From Thermoflexaceae bacterium (GTDB lineage: Bacteria; Chloroflexota; Dehalococcoidia; Tepidiformales; Tepidiformaceae), in contig JABTUD010000002.1 of the NCBI GenBank assembly GCA_015075555.1, positions 186,001-250,000 on the forward strand: a DNA stretch of 64,000 nt, read 5' to 3'. The stretch's first letter is position 1, and each line of letters opens with the position of its first letter. The notes beneath the pieces are model-generated. The model had not been told where the DNA came from, searched no databases, and saw nothing but the letters and a program-made list of their open reading frames with translations. The translations under genes were made by a program, and so were the position numbers. Below, in pieces: positions 36,247 through 46,437 of this stretch.

Positions 36247-37329
36247 ATGGCTTTTTCGGCCGCGCTCCCGGAAATCCCGTTACAGGCGTGTTGCTGGAGC
36301 ACCGTCTCGCTCCCGCACGCCCGCGTCGCTGAGATCGGCCGGCTGGCCACGGCCCATACGAACGCGGCCCTGGTTGTGAGTTGCCAGAGGCTCGAAGCAT
36401 ATAGCCCGGAGCCCTGCGATTGCCCGGCGTCGGGACGGCTGGAAGGGACCGCGGCGCTGTTCCACCTCGCAGAGGTCGCCGCGGGGCTGCATTCCGTGGT
36501 GCTGGGCGAACGGGAGATCCTGGGGCAGGTGCGCCGGGCCCTTGCAAAGGGGCCCGTCCCCGTCCGCGGCCTCGGCGACATCGCCGTGAGCGCCGCGCGC
36601 GACCTGCGCCGCGAGACCCGGTTCGAAAGCCACGCCGGGCACCTCCTCGACCGGGCCCTGAAGGTCGGCGGCGTTCCCGCAGCAGGGAGGATCCTGGTCC
36701 TGGGAACGGGACAGCTGGGACGGCTCGTGGCCGGCCGTGCCACAGAACTTGGCTTCTCCGAGGTGGTGGTGGCCGGGCGCGCAGCACCAGCCTCGCCCCT
36801 GCGGAGTGCGGTCTTCGTGCAGCTGCCCGGCCTGGGCGGGCTCGAACCATTCGATGTGATCGTGGGCTGCCTCGGTTCGAATGCGCCGGAAGTGCCCGTC
36901 GAAGCGCTGCCCCCGGCGCGGCGGTTGCTGCTCGACCTTGGCACGCCGCGCAACTTCGCCGGGCTGCCGCAGGCGCCATCGCTGATGCTGGCCGACCTGC
37001 TCGCTGAGGAGCAGTGCGAACGTCCCCATGCCACCCGCCGGCGGGGCGCGCTCCGCGCTCGCGTTCGCACGCTTGTCGAGCAGCGGCTGGAGCGCTTCGC
37101 CGCGACCGGCGCTGCGGTGACGGAGTTGCGCATGGAGGCGGAGCGCATCCGCCAGGCCGAATTGGCGAGGATCCGCCGCCTGCACCCCGGTATCCCGGCC
37201 GATGCGGCCGAGTCGATCACCCGCTCGCTCGTGAACCAGTTGCTCCACCGCCCGACCGGGCGTCTGCGTGCCAGCGGCGACGCGTGGCTGGCACGGTCGG
37301 TGGCCGGGCTCTTTTCAGAACGCCCCTGA
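36247..37329 (+). CDS. hemA: divergent glutamyl-tRNA reductase
   Basis: Reduces glutamyl-tRNA to glutamate-1-semialdehyde, entry to the C5 haem and B12 pathway. The 360-residue protein is shorter than usual at the N-terminus and aligns throughout: catalytic Cys46 in VVSCQRLEAY (canonical STCNRTE), His73 in HLAEVAAGLHSVVLGERE, ILGQVRRAL, the NADPH site VLGTGQLGRL (151-160), LLLDLGTPRNF, and the C-terminal dimerisation helix with LLHRPTGRLR. The active-site motif departs from the consensus at several positions, so activity should be confirmed. No clear ribosome site precedes the ATG, and no other hem gene is nearby. Confidence 0.72.
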   Translation: MAFSAALPEIPLQACCWSTVSLPHARVAEIGRLATAHTNAALVVSCQRLEAYSPEPCDCPASGRLEGTAALFHLAEVAAGLHSVVLGEREILGQVRRALAKGPVPVRGLGDIAVSAARDLRRETRFESHAGHLLDRALKVGGVPAAGRILVLGTGQLGRLVAGRATELGFSEVVVAGRAAPASPLRSAVFVQLPGLGGLEPFDVIVGCLGSNAPEVPVEALPPARRLLLDLGTPRNFAGLPQAPSLMLADLLAEEQCERPHATRRRGALRARVRTLVEQRLERFAATGAAVTELRMEAERIRQAELARIRRLHPGIPADAAESITRSLVNQLLHRPTGRLRASGDAWLARSVAGLFSERP

Positions 37330-37340
37330 TACACGGCGCG

Positions 37341-38141
37341 TCACCGGGGGTCGCCCGGCTGGCAGCGGGGGCACCACGTGGTGCGACGCGGGTCGAGCCC
37401 CTGTGGGGCGCTCCGCAGGCGGGTGTTGCAGCGGCGGCACGGCATCCCGGTGCGGCCGTAGACGTACATGGTGGGCCGGGCCGCGGGCATGCCGGGCAGG
37501 GGCCTTCGGGTGCTCGCCCGGAGCAACTCCTGCGCTTTGAGGATGAGCGCCATCAATGTGGTGTCGTCGAGCTCACCGACACGGCGCCAGGGATGTACGC
37601 GGCAGCGAAAGAGCGTCTCGTGTTTCCAGATGTTCCCCACCCCGGCCAGGGCGCGCTGGTCCATGATCGCGTCGCCGACGGTCAGCCCGGCCCTTGACGG
37701 GTCGCGGAGCCGGCGGAGGGCCTCTTCCGCGTCAAACGAATCGTCGAGGAGGTCGGGCCCGAGCGCGGCGAGGGGGCGGTGGACGGCGAGGGCGCGTTCT
37801 TCGATGAGCTCGATCTCGGGCGCGTTGAAGTTCACCACCACGGCCCCGGGCACTTCTATCGCCAGACGCATGGACCTTTCCGGGAGCTGCCACGGCTCGC
37901 CCGGCGCGTACACATGCCAGGCGCCATACATGCGCAGATGCCCCCGCAGGGCAAGGCCGTTGTCGAAGCTGATGACCAGGTTCTTCCCTCGCGAGCGGAC
38001 GCCCGTACAGGTCGCGCCGACGATGCGCTCGACCCGTGGCGACGGGCCCGGGCCGTGGCTGCGGGCGGCGAGCACGGGCCGGCCTTCCAGCGCGCCCCGC
38101 AGGAGGGCAGCGAACCGGTAGACGCTATCCCCTTCTGGCAC
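37341..38141 (-). CDS. nei: Fpg/Nei family DNA glycosylase (endonuclease VIII-like)
   Basis: Base-excision repair glycosylase/AP lyase of 266 residues. Starting from the GTG at 38141 the protein begins M-PEGDSVYRF, placing the Pro nucleophile and Glu at positions 2-3; this decides the start, since the longer ORF runs back into lhr. The helix-two-turn-helix is in MDQRALAGVGNIWKHE and the C-terminal zinc finger in CRRCNTRL and WCPRC. PEGD- rather than PELPE-type start favours Nei over MutM. It overlaps lhr by 17 nt; the lhr-nei pairing also occurs in mycobacteria (Rv3296-Rv3297). Confidence 0.88.
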   Translation of the reverse strand: MPEGDSVYRFAALLRGALEGRPVLAARSHGPGPSPRVERIVGATCTGVRSRGKNLVISFDNGLALRGHLRMYGAWHVYAPGEPWQLPERSMRLAIEVPGAVVVNFNAPEIELIEERALAVHRPLAALGPDLLDDSFDAEEALRRLRDPSRAGLTVGDAIMDQRALAGVGNIWKHETLFRCRVHPWRRVGELDDTTLMALILKAQELLRASTRRPLPGMPAARPTMYVYGRTGMPCRRCNTRLRSAPQGLDPRRTTWCPRCQPGDPR

Positions 38142-41100
38142 TGGAAACAGGCCCTTCCCGCCTGGGGCGGAAGACCATGCCCCGGTAGCCAGGAACGAAT
38201 CCGGCTCCGAGCAGCGCGGCGGCGTGGGGGGAGCCCGCGGCAGGCTCACCGTCGATGCGCTCGATGGTGAATGACCGGCCATTCAAGATTGCGGGGTCCT
38301 GCAGGAGGGCCGATATCGCAAGCGCGAGCCGCCCGGGGTCATCGGCCGCGGGAAGAGTGAGCAAGCCCTTCCCGCTCCGTTCCAGGTAGAGAATGGGTTC
38401 GCCGGAAACGAGAACGACGCGCGCGCCCGCCGCCCTCTGGGGTGTGTTGCGGCTGCTGGCCTCCTTCTGAGGCCAGCCGAGGGTGGCGCCGTACGGATTC
38501 GCCGGGTCGGTAGCGGCAAGCACCAGGGCGGACTCATCGCGGGGCGCATCGCGTCCCGCGCGAAGGCGGTCGACCGCCCCCGGGAGGGCAAACTGCGCGC
38601 CGCCCAGGCCCTCGATGAAGTAGCCGCGCCGGACGCGGCCGCTCTCCTCCATCGCCTTGAGCACCGGATAGACGGCGGAGAACCCGCCCGGCAATCCCTC
38701 CGTCGCAGCCGTTTCGCGGGTGACGACCCCGTAGCGCTCGAGAAGGGCGCCCGCGAGCGCGTGCGCCCGCTCCGTTGAGGTCGCCGCCGGGGCGGCTACA
38801 AGCGACCACCTCCCCGCAGCCTCGGGCGGGACCAGTGCCCCGCGCCCACGGGATGGCGCGCTCCCACCCTTGCGCGGCCACGCGAGGGCGCGCACAGGCC
38901 CGAACGTGTCGTTGGTGACGAACCCGGCCCAGACAAGGTCCCAGAGGGCGTCAAGCACCTCGCGCAGCGGCGCCCGCGCAGCCCCCACGAGGTCGCTGAA
39001 GAAGAGCGCGCCACTGCCACGCAGGGCGCCAAGAATGGCCGCATGGACCTCGCCCCCGGGTAGCCCGGCGGCCGCGGGCGCAAGCAGAGGCAGCCGCTCA
39101 CGCCTGAAGAAGGCGACCCGGCCGTCGTCGCGGCCGAGCGGCCCCCGGCCGGCCCAGGCGAACTCGCCAGCCGCACAGAGCTCGTCGAGCATCCGTGGCT
39201 GGTAGTCCCTGACCCGTGAGGCCAGGATCTCGCGCTCAAGCACCGAGGCGGGCAGCGGGAGCCCCTCAAGCTGGGCCAGCACCTCGCGCAGGCGTTCGAG
39301 ACCGGGCGTATCGCTGCCGATGCCGTGCCAGCCGATGAGGAACCGGGCGGCCGCAGCGCCGTCCACGGGCTCGACTTCGCGCCGAAGCCGGGCGAGGGAG
39401 CGCCTCCGCAGCGTCCGCAGCACCCCGGGGTCGCACCATTCGCGCCCCGCGCCACCGGGCCGGAAGTCGCCATGGAGGACCGCACCGGCATCCTCGAGTG
39501 CCCGGAGGTCGGCGAGGACGAGCGCTTCGGGGAGGGCCCAGCGCCCCGCGGGACCGGCGGCAACAAACGGTCCGTGGGTGCGTGCGTAACGGCCAAGCAG
39601 GCCCTGCAGGGCAGCTGCCGCTGGCTTCAGGAAGGCCTCGGGAACACCCAACGGCGGGTTTGCCCCCAGCGCGTCGCGGTAGCGGCCTGCGTCCTCGATG
39701 GCGATCCAGCGCTCCTCGCCCGCAATGCGAATGGGGCACGCGCGACGGCCGTGTTCGAGCGCCGCGAGCCAGCCCTGCACCTCCCCTGGTGAAGCGGCGC
39801 GCGCTTTGATCTCGTGCAGTGCCAGGTCGCCAACCTGCCGAAGGAGGTCGTGCAGCTGGTCGGGGTTTCGCGCGCGACGGCTCCCGGCAAGGCATTGCAG
39901 GAGCTCCTCCGTTTCATCGATGGCGTCCGGGTCGAGGAGTTCCCGCAGATCGCCGTCGCCAAGGAGGTCACGCAGGAGGGCACGGTCGAGGGTGAGCGCC
40001 TGGGCGCGCCTCTCCGCGAGCGGGGCGTCGCCTTCGTACATGTAGGCGGCCACCCAGTCGAAGAGCAGGGAGCGGGCGAAGGGCGAGGCCTGGCCAGTCT
40101 GGGCGTGGGCGACGCGGGTGGTGCGGTTGCGAACGGCGGTCAGCACCTCGACAAGCCCGGGCAGGTCGAAGACGTCCCGCAGGCATTCGCGATAGGTTTC
40201 GAGCACGATGGGGAAGGAGCCGTAGCGGCTGGCCACCGCCAGCAGGTTGGCGGAGCGGAGCCGCTGCGCCCAGAGCGGGGTGCGGCTGCCGGGGCGGTGG
40301 CGCGGGAGGAGCAGTGCGCGGGCGGCGTTCTCGCGGAAGTGCGAGGCGAAGAGGGCCGAACTCGCGAGCTGTTCAACAACCAGGTCCTCCACCTCTTCGG
40401 GGCCCGGGAAGAGGCAGGAGTCCGGCGGCAGCTCGTCGCCTTCTGCGAAGCGGACGGCGATGCCGTCGTCGCTCCAGATAGTCTGGATATCGAAGCCCGA
40501 GCGCCGGGCGAGCAGGGCCTCGATGGCGAGCGCCCACGGGGCGTGGACACGCCCGCCGAAGGGGGTGAGGATTACGACTCGCCAGTCTCCCAGCTCATCC
40601 AGGAAGCGCTCGACGACGATTGTGCGGTCGGTGGGAAGCGCGCCGGTGGCCTCCTTCTGCTCGGCGAGGTAAGCGAGCAGGTTGCGGGCCGCGAGATCGT
40701 CGAGGCCATGGTCCGCAGCCAGCCGGGCCGAGGCCTCGCTTTCGGGCAGGCCGCCCAGCTCGCGCGTGAAGGCGCCGATGGCGCGGCCGAATTCCAGCGG
40801 GCGGCCAACACCGTCGCCCTTCCAGAAGGGGAGCTTGCCGGGCTGGCCCGGCGCCGGCGAAACGATGACGCGGTCGCGGCCGATGTGGTCGATGCGCCAG
40901 CTGCTTGCGCCGAGGATGAACACCTCGCCGGGGCGCGATTCGTAGACCATCTCCTCGTCGAGCTCGCCAACACGCGGCCCTTGCTCGCCCAGGAAGACGC
41001 CGTAGAGGCCGCGGTCGGGGATAGTCCCCGCGTTCACGATGGCGACCGGCTTCGCGTCGCGACGGCCAGAGAGCAGGTTGGTTTCGCGGTCCCAGGTGAT

Positions 41101-42570
41101 GCGTGGGCGGAGGTCGGCGAACTCATCGGAGGGGTACTGGCCCGCGAGCATGCCCAGGACTCCTTCGAGAGCTTCGCGCCCCAGGCCCGAAAAGCTGTAG
41201 GCGCGGCGAACCACGCGTTCCAGCTCTTCGAGCTGCCAGTCCTCCATGGCGCACATGGCGACAACCTGCTGGGCGAGCACGTCGAGGGGGTTGCGCGGGA
41301 CTACGGTGGATTCGATGAGGCCATCGCGCATGCGTTGCGTGAGCACGGCGCACTCGAGGAGGTCGCCCCGGAACTTGGGGAAAATACGCCCTGTGCTGGG
41401 CAGATCGATGCGGTGGCCGGCGCGGCCCACGCGCTGGAGGCCCCGCGAGACTGACTTCGGCGATTCGACCTGGATGACAAGGTCGACCGCGCCCATGTCG
41501 ATGCCGAGCTCCAGCGAGCTGGTGCAAACCAGGCCGGGGAGCGTGCCTTCCTTCAGTCGCTCCTCGACCAGGGTGCGTTGGTCGCGCGACATGGACCCGT
41601 GGTGGGTGAGCACCAGCTCCTCGCCGGCAAGGTCGTTCAGGCGGGCGGCCAGCCTCTCGGCGAGGCGGCGGTTGTTCACGAAGATGAGCGATGATCGATG
41701 CGCCCGGACCAGCTCCAGGAGCCGCGGGTAGATGGCTGGCCAGACCGACGAGCGGGCCTCGATGTCGCGGCCATCGGCGGAGGGACCGTGGATGATCTCA
41801 TTCTCCGCGGGACGGGACATGTCCTCGACGGGAACGATTACGGCGAGGTCGAGCTCACGCGAGGCGCCGGCGTCAACGATGCGCACCGGGCGGTCGCCGC
41901 CCAGGTACTTCGCTACTTCATCGAGCGGGCGCTGGGTTGCAGAGAGGCCGATACGCTGGAACGGCCGTCCGGCCAGGTGTTCGAGTCTTTCCAGCGAAAG
42001 GGCGAGGTGAGCGCCGCGCTTTGTGCCCGCCATGGTGTGGATCTCATCCACGATCACGGTCTCGACGGTGCGCAGGATCTCCCGGGCGCGCGAGGTGAGC
42101 ATCAGGTAGAGCGACTCGGGAGTGGTGATGAGGATGTCCGGGGGGTTGCGGCGGATATCCTCACGTTCGCGGGAAGGGGTGTCGCCCGTGCGGATGGCGA
42201 TGTTGATCCCGGGAGCAGGCAGGCCCTCGCGGGCAGCAGCGATGCGAAGCCCGGCGAGAGGCGCGCGCAGGTTGCGCTCGATGTCGTACGAAAGTGCCTT
42301 GAGGGGGGAGACGTACAGTACGGATACGCCCCGGGTTGACGGCGGCGCCGGCCGGGTTGCGAGCCGGTCCAGGCACCAGAGGAAGGCGGCCAGGGTCTTG
42401 CCCGAACCGGTGGGGGCCAGCAGCAGGGTGTGCTCGCCACTGGCGATGGCGTTCCAGCCAGTCTCCTGGGCGCGTGTGGGCCGGGCGAAGGTGGCGTTGA
42501 ACCATTCGCGCGCGACGGGTGAGAAGAACGACAGGGCCGGGGGGCGATCGCTCGCGACCATGGCCCTCAT
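38125..42570 (-). CDS. lhr: Lhr-type large ATP-dependent helicase
   Basis: A 1481-residue superfamily 2 DNA/RNA helicase, the full-length bacterial form. Motif Q is PTRAQ near 31-35, Walker A APTGSGKT at 52-59, motif II DEIH (VIVDEIHTMAGTKRG), motif III SATQRP, then VFVNN-type LIFVNNRRLAERLA and motif VI QRVGRAGHR. The core plus winged-helix domain spans about 870 residues and the rest is the long C-terminal domain. Lhr works in DNA repair, and the downstream overlapping nei gene supports that. The ATG at 42570 or 42561 could start it. Confidence 0.93.
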   Translation of the reverse strand: MRAMVASDRPPALSFFSPVAREWFNATFARPTRAQETGWNAIASGEHTLLLAPTGSGKTLAAFLWCLDRLATRPAPPSTRGVSVLYVSPLKALSYDIERNLRAPLAGLRIAAAREGLPAPGINIAIRTGDTPSREREDIRRNPPDILITTPESLYLMLTSRAREILRTVETVIVDEIHTMAGTKRGAHLALSLERLEHLAGRPFQRIGLSATQRPLDEVAKYLGGDRPVRIVDAGASRELDLAVIVPVEDMSRPAENEIIHGPSADGRDIEARSSVWPAIYPRLLELVRAHRSSLIFVNNRRLAERLAARLNDLAGEELVLTHHGSMSRDQRTLVEERLKEGTLPGLVCTSSLELGIDMGAVDLVIQVESPKSVSRGLQRVGRAGHRIDLPSTGRIFPKFRGDLLECAVLTQRMRDGLIESTVVPRNPLDVLAQQVVAMCAMEDWQLEELERVVRRAYSFSGLGREALEGVLGMLAGQYPSDEFADLRPRITWDRETNLLSGRRDAKPVAIVNAGTIPDRGLYGVFLGEQGPRVGELDEEMVYESRPGEVFILGASSWRIDHIGRDRVIVSPAPGQPGKLPFWKGDGVGRPLEFGRAIGAFTRELGGLPESEASARLAADHGLDDLAARNLLAYLAEQKEATGALPTDRTIVVERFLDELGDWRVVILTPFGGRVHAPWALAIEALLARRSGFDIQTIWSDDGIAVRFAEGDELPPDSCLFPGPEEVEDLVVEQLASSALFASHFRENAARALLLPRHRPGSRTPLWAQRLRSANLLAVASRYGSFPIVLETYRECLRDVFDLPGLVEVLTAVRNRTTRVAHAQTGQASPFARSLLFDWVAAYMYEGDAPLAERRAQALTLDRALLRDLLGDGDLRELLDPDAIDETEELLQCLAGSRRARNPDQLHDLLRQVGDLALHEIKARAASPGEVQGWLAALEHGRRACPIRIAGEERWIAIEDAGRYRDALGANPPLGVPEAFLKPAAAALQGLLGRYARTHGPFVAAGPAGRWALPEALVLADLRALEDAGAVLHGDFRPGGAGREWCDPGVLRTLRRRSLARLRREVEPVDGAAAARFLIGWHGIGSDTPGLERLREVLAQLEGLPLPASVLEREILASRVRDYQPRMLDELCAAGEFAWAGRGPLGRDDGRVAFFRRERLPLLAPAAAGLPGGEVHAAILGALRGSGALFFSDLVGAARAPLREVLDALWDLVWAGFVTNDTFGPVRALAWPRKGGSAPSRGRGALVPPEAAGRWSLVAAPAATSTERAHALAGALLERYGVVTRETAATEGLPGGFSAVYPVLKAMEESGRVRRGYFIEGLGGAQFALPGAVDRLRAGRDAPRDESALVLAATDPANPYGATLGWPQKEASSRNTPQRAAGARVVLVSGEPILYLERSGKGLLTLPAADDPGRLALAISALLQDPAILNGRSFTIERIDGEPAAGSPHAAALLGAGFVPGYRGMVFRPRREGPVSSARRG

Positions 42571-42617
42571 TGTGGCAGAACCAGCGTGCTTAGAACAGGT
42601 GTTCGCCGGGAGTTGGC

Positions 42618-43115
42618 CTACTTCCGGGCCGCCCCGCCGGAACGGGCGGCGGGTGGAGCGTGGGGAGCTTCGGGCGGGGCTGACGGCGTCGACCGGCGCT
42701 TCCGCGGGGCCTTCGCCGGCGTGGTAATGAAACCAAGCCGCCCCGGGTGGAGGTCCGATGACGGGTGTACCTCGACGCGGAAGATCGTCTGGTAGGGGAC
42801 GAAGACCTGGACGGCGTGGTCATGTTCGGGTTCCGCCGTGTGCAGGGCCACCCACGTATCCGTAAGCCCGGAGATGCCGTTCACGTAATGGGTCGTGCCA
42901 TCGACGGTGAGGACTTCCACGATCGGGCCTTCGCAGCCGGTCTGCTCGCAGAAGGCCGAGACAGCGCCCGGTAGTACCTGCTCGAAGAAGGCCCGGTCGA
43001 AGGGGACGGTTGACTGGGGAACCTGTGCAGCAACAGGGGCTACCCCGGGGGGGAGGTAGATGACGTTCGCAGCCTGAACCACAACCACAGCGTAGGCCTG
43101 CGGAGCACGGGGCAC
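42618..43115 (-). CDS. protein of unknown function
   Basis: A predicted soluble protein of about 165 residues. The core, QSTVPFDRAFFEQVLPG then VEVLTVDGTTHYVNGISG and TWVALHT, VFVPYQTIFRVEVHPS, looks like an all-beta small domain (barrel-like strand pattern), followed by a basic Ala/Pro-rich tail. I do not recognise the family. The start is unclear: GTG codons at 43115, 43088 and 43082 are candidates, and the frame continues open upstream without sensible coding. It is divergent from the second mutase gene and just ahead of lhr. Confidence 0.5.
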   Translation of the reverse strand: MPRAPQAYAVVVVQAANVIYLPPGVAPVAAQVPQSTVPFDRAFFEQVLPGAVSAFCEQTGCEGPIVEVLTVDGTTHYVNGISGLTDTWVALHTAEPEHDHAVQVFVPYQTIFRVEVHPSSDLHPGRLGFITTPAKAPRKRRSTPSAPPEAPHAPPAARSGGAARK

Positions 43116-43176
43116 AACAGCGTAATGCCGGTTCGTAGCCGTATTTGTACACTGTGATGACCGCCGGAGGCCCGCT

Positions 43177-44883
<1,707 letters not shown>

Positions 44884-44891
44884 GGGCGGGG

Positions 44892-45152
44892 TCAGCCTTC
44901 GCCGTCGTTCCCTGCGTCCGCTGCGGCGCGGGCTGCGAAGACGAACACGAGCGTCGTGGTTGAGCTGACGATGACGGCCCCGGCCACAGCGGGGACCAGG
45001 GCATCGAAGACGAGCCCGGCAATGATGATGGCGCCGGCGGTGAGGTCGCCGCCGATGAGCAGCGCCCAGGTCCAGGGGGCGATTCTGCTTATCAACGGAC
45101 TCCCGCCCGGCGAGGAACGGCAGCAGGGCGCACCATCAGGGGCAGGCTCCAA
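44892..45152 (-). CDS. small membrane protein of unknown function
   Basis: Up to 86 residues with two hydrophobic helices (TWALLIGGDLTAGAIIIAGL and LVPAVAGAVIVSSTTTLVFV) and a short acidic C-terminus. The first ATG gives a Pro/Cys-rich N-terminus; a TTG at about 45095 preceded by GGGAG is an alternative start. It converges with the mutase gene, with 8 nt between stops. No family recognised. Confidence 0.4.
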   Translation of the reverse strand: MEPAPDGAPCCRSSPGGSPLISRIAPWTWALLIGGDLTAGAIIIAGLVFDALVPAVAGAVIVSSTTTLVFVFAARAAADAGNDGEG

Positions 45153-45200
45153 CTAAAGTGGTAGAGGCGAGCATACGGCGCCGTGGGCCGGTGATTGTGG

Positions 45201-45276
45201 TGGTGGGCCCGCCGGGATTCGAACCCAGGACCAACCGGTTATGAGCCGGCCGCTCTCACCGCTGAGCTACGGGCCC
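45201..45276 (-). tRNA. tRNA with CAU anticodon, probably tRNA-Ile2 (k2C-modified)
   Basis: A complete cloverleaf including encoded CCA (45201-45203). The 7-bp acceptor GGGCCCG/CGGGCCC has a paired first position, so it is not initiator tRNA. The anticodon loop is CTCATAA. The variable loop TTGGTC following the anticodon stem resembles bacterial tRNA-Ile2 (for example E. coli ileX) more than elongator tRNA-Met (usually GGGTC). If so, its C34 is the target of TilS, encoded at 10593-12089. Elongator tRNA-Met remains possible. Confidence 0.93.
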
Positions 45277-45288
45277 CCAAACAGGCAG

Positions 45289-45297
45289 AGTATACCA
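45289..45297 (-). promoter_or_regulatory. extended -10 promoter of tRNA(CAU)
   Basis: Minus strand TGGTATACT is an extended -10 (TGn-TATACT) ending 13 nt before the mature 5' end. The -35 position falls in the neighbouring hairpin and shows no consensus. Confidence 0.4.
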
Positions 45298-45302
45298 GCG
45301 TG

Positions 45303-45340
45303 CAAGGGGAGGGCCGGGGACAAGTCCCCGGCCCTCCTTG
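45303..45340. terminator. long GC-rich hairpin between zinc-ribbon gene and tRNA
   Basis: AGGGCCGGGGAC and GTCCCCGGCCCT pair perfectly around AA, extended by CAAGG/CCTTG beyond a 2-nt bulge. It lies directly after the leftward zinc-ribbon gene and before the tRNA promoter. It has no U-tract but should strongly impede read-through. Confidence 0.6.
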
Positions 45341-45348
45341 TTGTGGAA

Positions 45349-45768
45349 CTACCAGCGGCGCGGGCCACGCCCGCCGCCACCGCCACCGCCACCGCCGCCA
45401 CGGCCACCACCGTAGCCGCCGCCACCACCACCATACCCACCGCCGCCACCGCCACCACCCCGGCCCTGGGGCTGGAAGCAGTCGCTGCAGTAGACGGGGC
45501 GATCGCCGCGCGGCTGGAAGGGCACTTTCGCGTCCTTGCCGCACGACGAGCAGGTCACGGTGAAGAGCTCGCGGTCTCCGCCACCACCGTAGCCCCCGCC
45601 ACCACCACCGCCGCGGGGCGAATCGCCCTTGCGCGCGCGCCGGCAGTTGGGACAACGGCGGGGCTCGTTGGTGAAGCCCTTGGACTGATGAAATTCCTGT
45701 TCACCCGCCGTGAAGGTGAACTCGGCTCCGCAATCGGAGCAGACAAGCGTTTTGTCGGTGTAAGGCAC
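45349..45768 (-). CDS. zinc-ribbon protein with glycine-rich (RGG-like) tail
   Basis: A 139-residue protein with two zinc-ribbon units: CSDCGAEF with CPNC after a spacer carrying FTAGEQEFHQSKGF, and CSSCGKDA with CSDC. They are joined by a Gly/Tyr-rich linker and followed by a tail of poly-Gly interrupted by Tyr and Arg (GYGGGGGG, GGGRGG, ending GRGPRRW). The GTG at 45768 is the start because AAGGAGG lies 7 nt upstream; an upstream ATG at 45807 lacks this. The family occurs in Chloroflexota and cyanobacteria; RNA or DNA binding is likely from the tail but not shown. Confidence 0.82.
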   Translation of the reverse strand: MPYTDKTLVCSDCGAEFTFTAGEQEFHQSKGFTNEPRRCPNCRRARKGDSPRGGGGGGGYGGGGDRELFTVTCSSCGKDAKVPFQPRGDRPVYCSDCFQPQGRGGGGGGGGYGGGGGGYGGGRGGGGGGGGGGRGPRRW

Positions 45769-45829
45769 CCGACGACCTCCTTGAGTTTCCTGGTCCCTAA
45801 CGGTCATCGAGCGCCAAGTAATGCGAACA

Positions 45830-45874
45830 GCCTCACCGTGAGGCCGATGTAACGTGGGTACCGTGGCAAGAATA
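45830..45874 (-). promoter_or_regulatory. promoter and leader hairpin of the zinc-ribbon gene
   Basis: Minus strand TATTCT (45869-45874) with TGACAC 17 nt upstream (45892-45897) forms a promoter candidate. The roughly 95-nt leader contains the palindrome GCCTCAC-C-GTGAGGC (45830-45844). Long structured leaders are seen on cold-shock-type RNA-binding genes; the comparison is only suggestive. Confidence 0.35.
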
Positions 45875-45968
45875 GCAGGATTCGATCGCGCGTGTCATCA
45901 GAATCCGGCAACACATACCCGGGGAGCACAGGCAGGGACATTGGGGGACGCGGCCGGAACGGGTCCAA

Positions 45969-46433
45969 TCAGACCGGTTTCGCACCGGTGAGCGCCACCA
46001 GGTCGGTGACCGCCAGGCTCACATCGACGCCCCGCTGGCCTGCGCTGACCAGTATGTGGGTCTCCTCGAGCGCGCGCCGGTCGATCAGCACCGGGAAGCC
46101 CTTGCCTGCCAGGGCGAGGGCGCTGATCCCGCCCACCTGCAGGCCGGTCTGGCGTTCGGCGTCGCGGTGGGTCGCCATGCGGAGCTTCTTCGCCCCAACC
46201 TGCGCGGCAAGCCGCTTGAGGTCGATCTCCGCATCCGCCGGCATCATCACAAGGTAGGGCCTGCCCCGGGGCGGATCGTGCTCGACCACGAGGGTCTTGT
46301 AGACCCGGGCCGGGGGCATGCCGGTTTCGCGAGCGACTTCGGCGGCCGAGCGGATGGCGGCGTCGAAGGAGAAGACTTCGTGCGGCACCTTACGTTGCTC
46401 AAGCATGCGAATCGCGAGCGGCTTGCTGGCCAT
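45969..46433 (-). CDS. ybaK: YbaK/EbsC family Cys-tRNA(Pro) deacylase
   Basis: Trans-editing hydrolase that clears mischarged Cys from tRNA-Pro. The 154 residues contain the essential Lys at position 46 (RVYKTLVVEH), VMMPADAEIDLKRLAAQVG (split), and VGGISALALAGKGFPVLID (split), the signature of the group. It lies 4 nt after the SDR gene at 46438. A tRNA-Pro gene is also in the window (56322), though not nearby. Confidence 0.88.
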   Translation of the reverse strand: MASKPLAIRMLEQRKVPHEVFSFDAAIRSAAEVARETGMPPARVYKTLVVEHDPPRGRPYLVMMPADAEIDLKRLAAQVGAKKLRMATHRDAERQTGLQVGGISALALAGKGFPVLIDRRALEETHILVSAGQRGVDVSLAVTDLVALTGAKPV

Positions 46434-46437
46434 GGCG

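Noticed and set aside
39814-41454. 546-residue open frame opposite lhr
   Set aside because: Long antisense frame within a clear helicase gene; no recognisable domain.
45355-45615. Repeat array or CRISPR-like tract
   Set aside because: The periodic GCC/ACC triplets encode Gly-rich linkers of a zinc-ribbon protein; no spacers.
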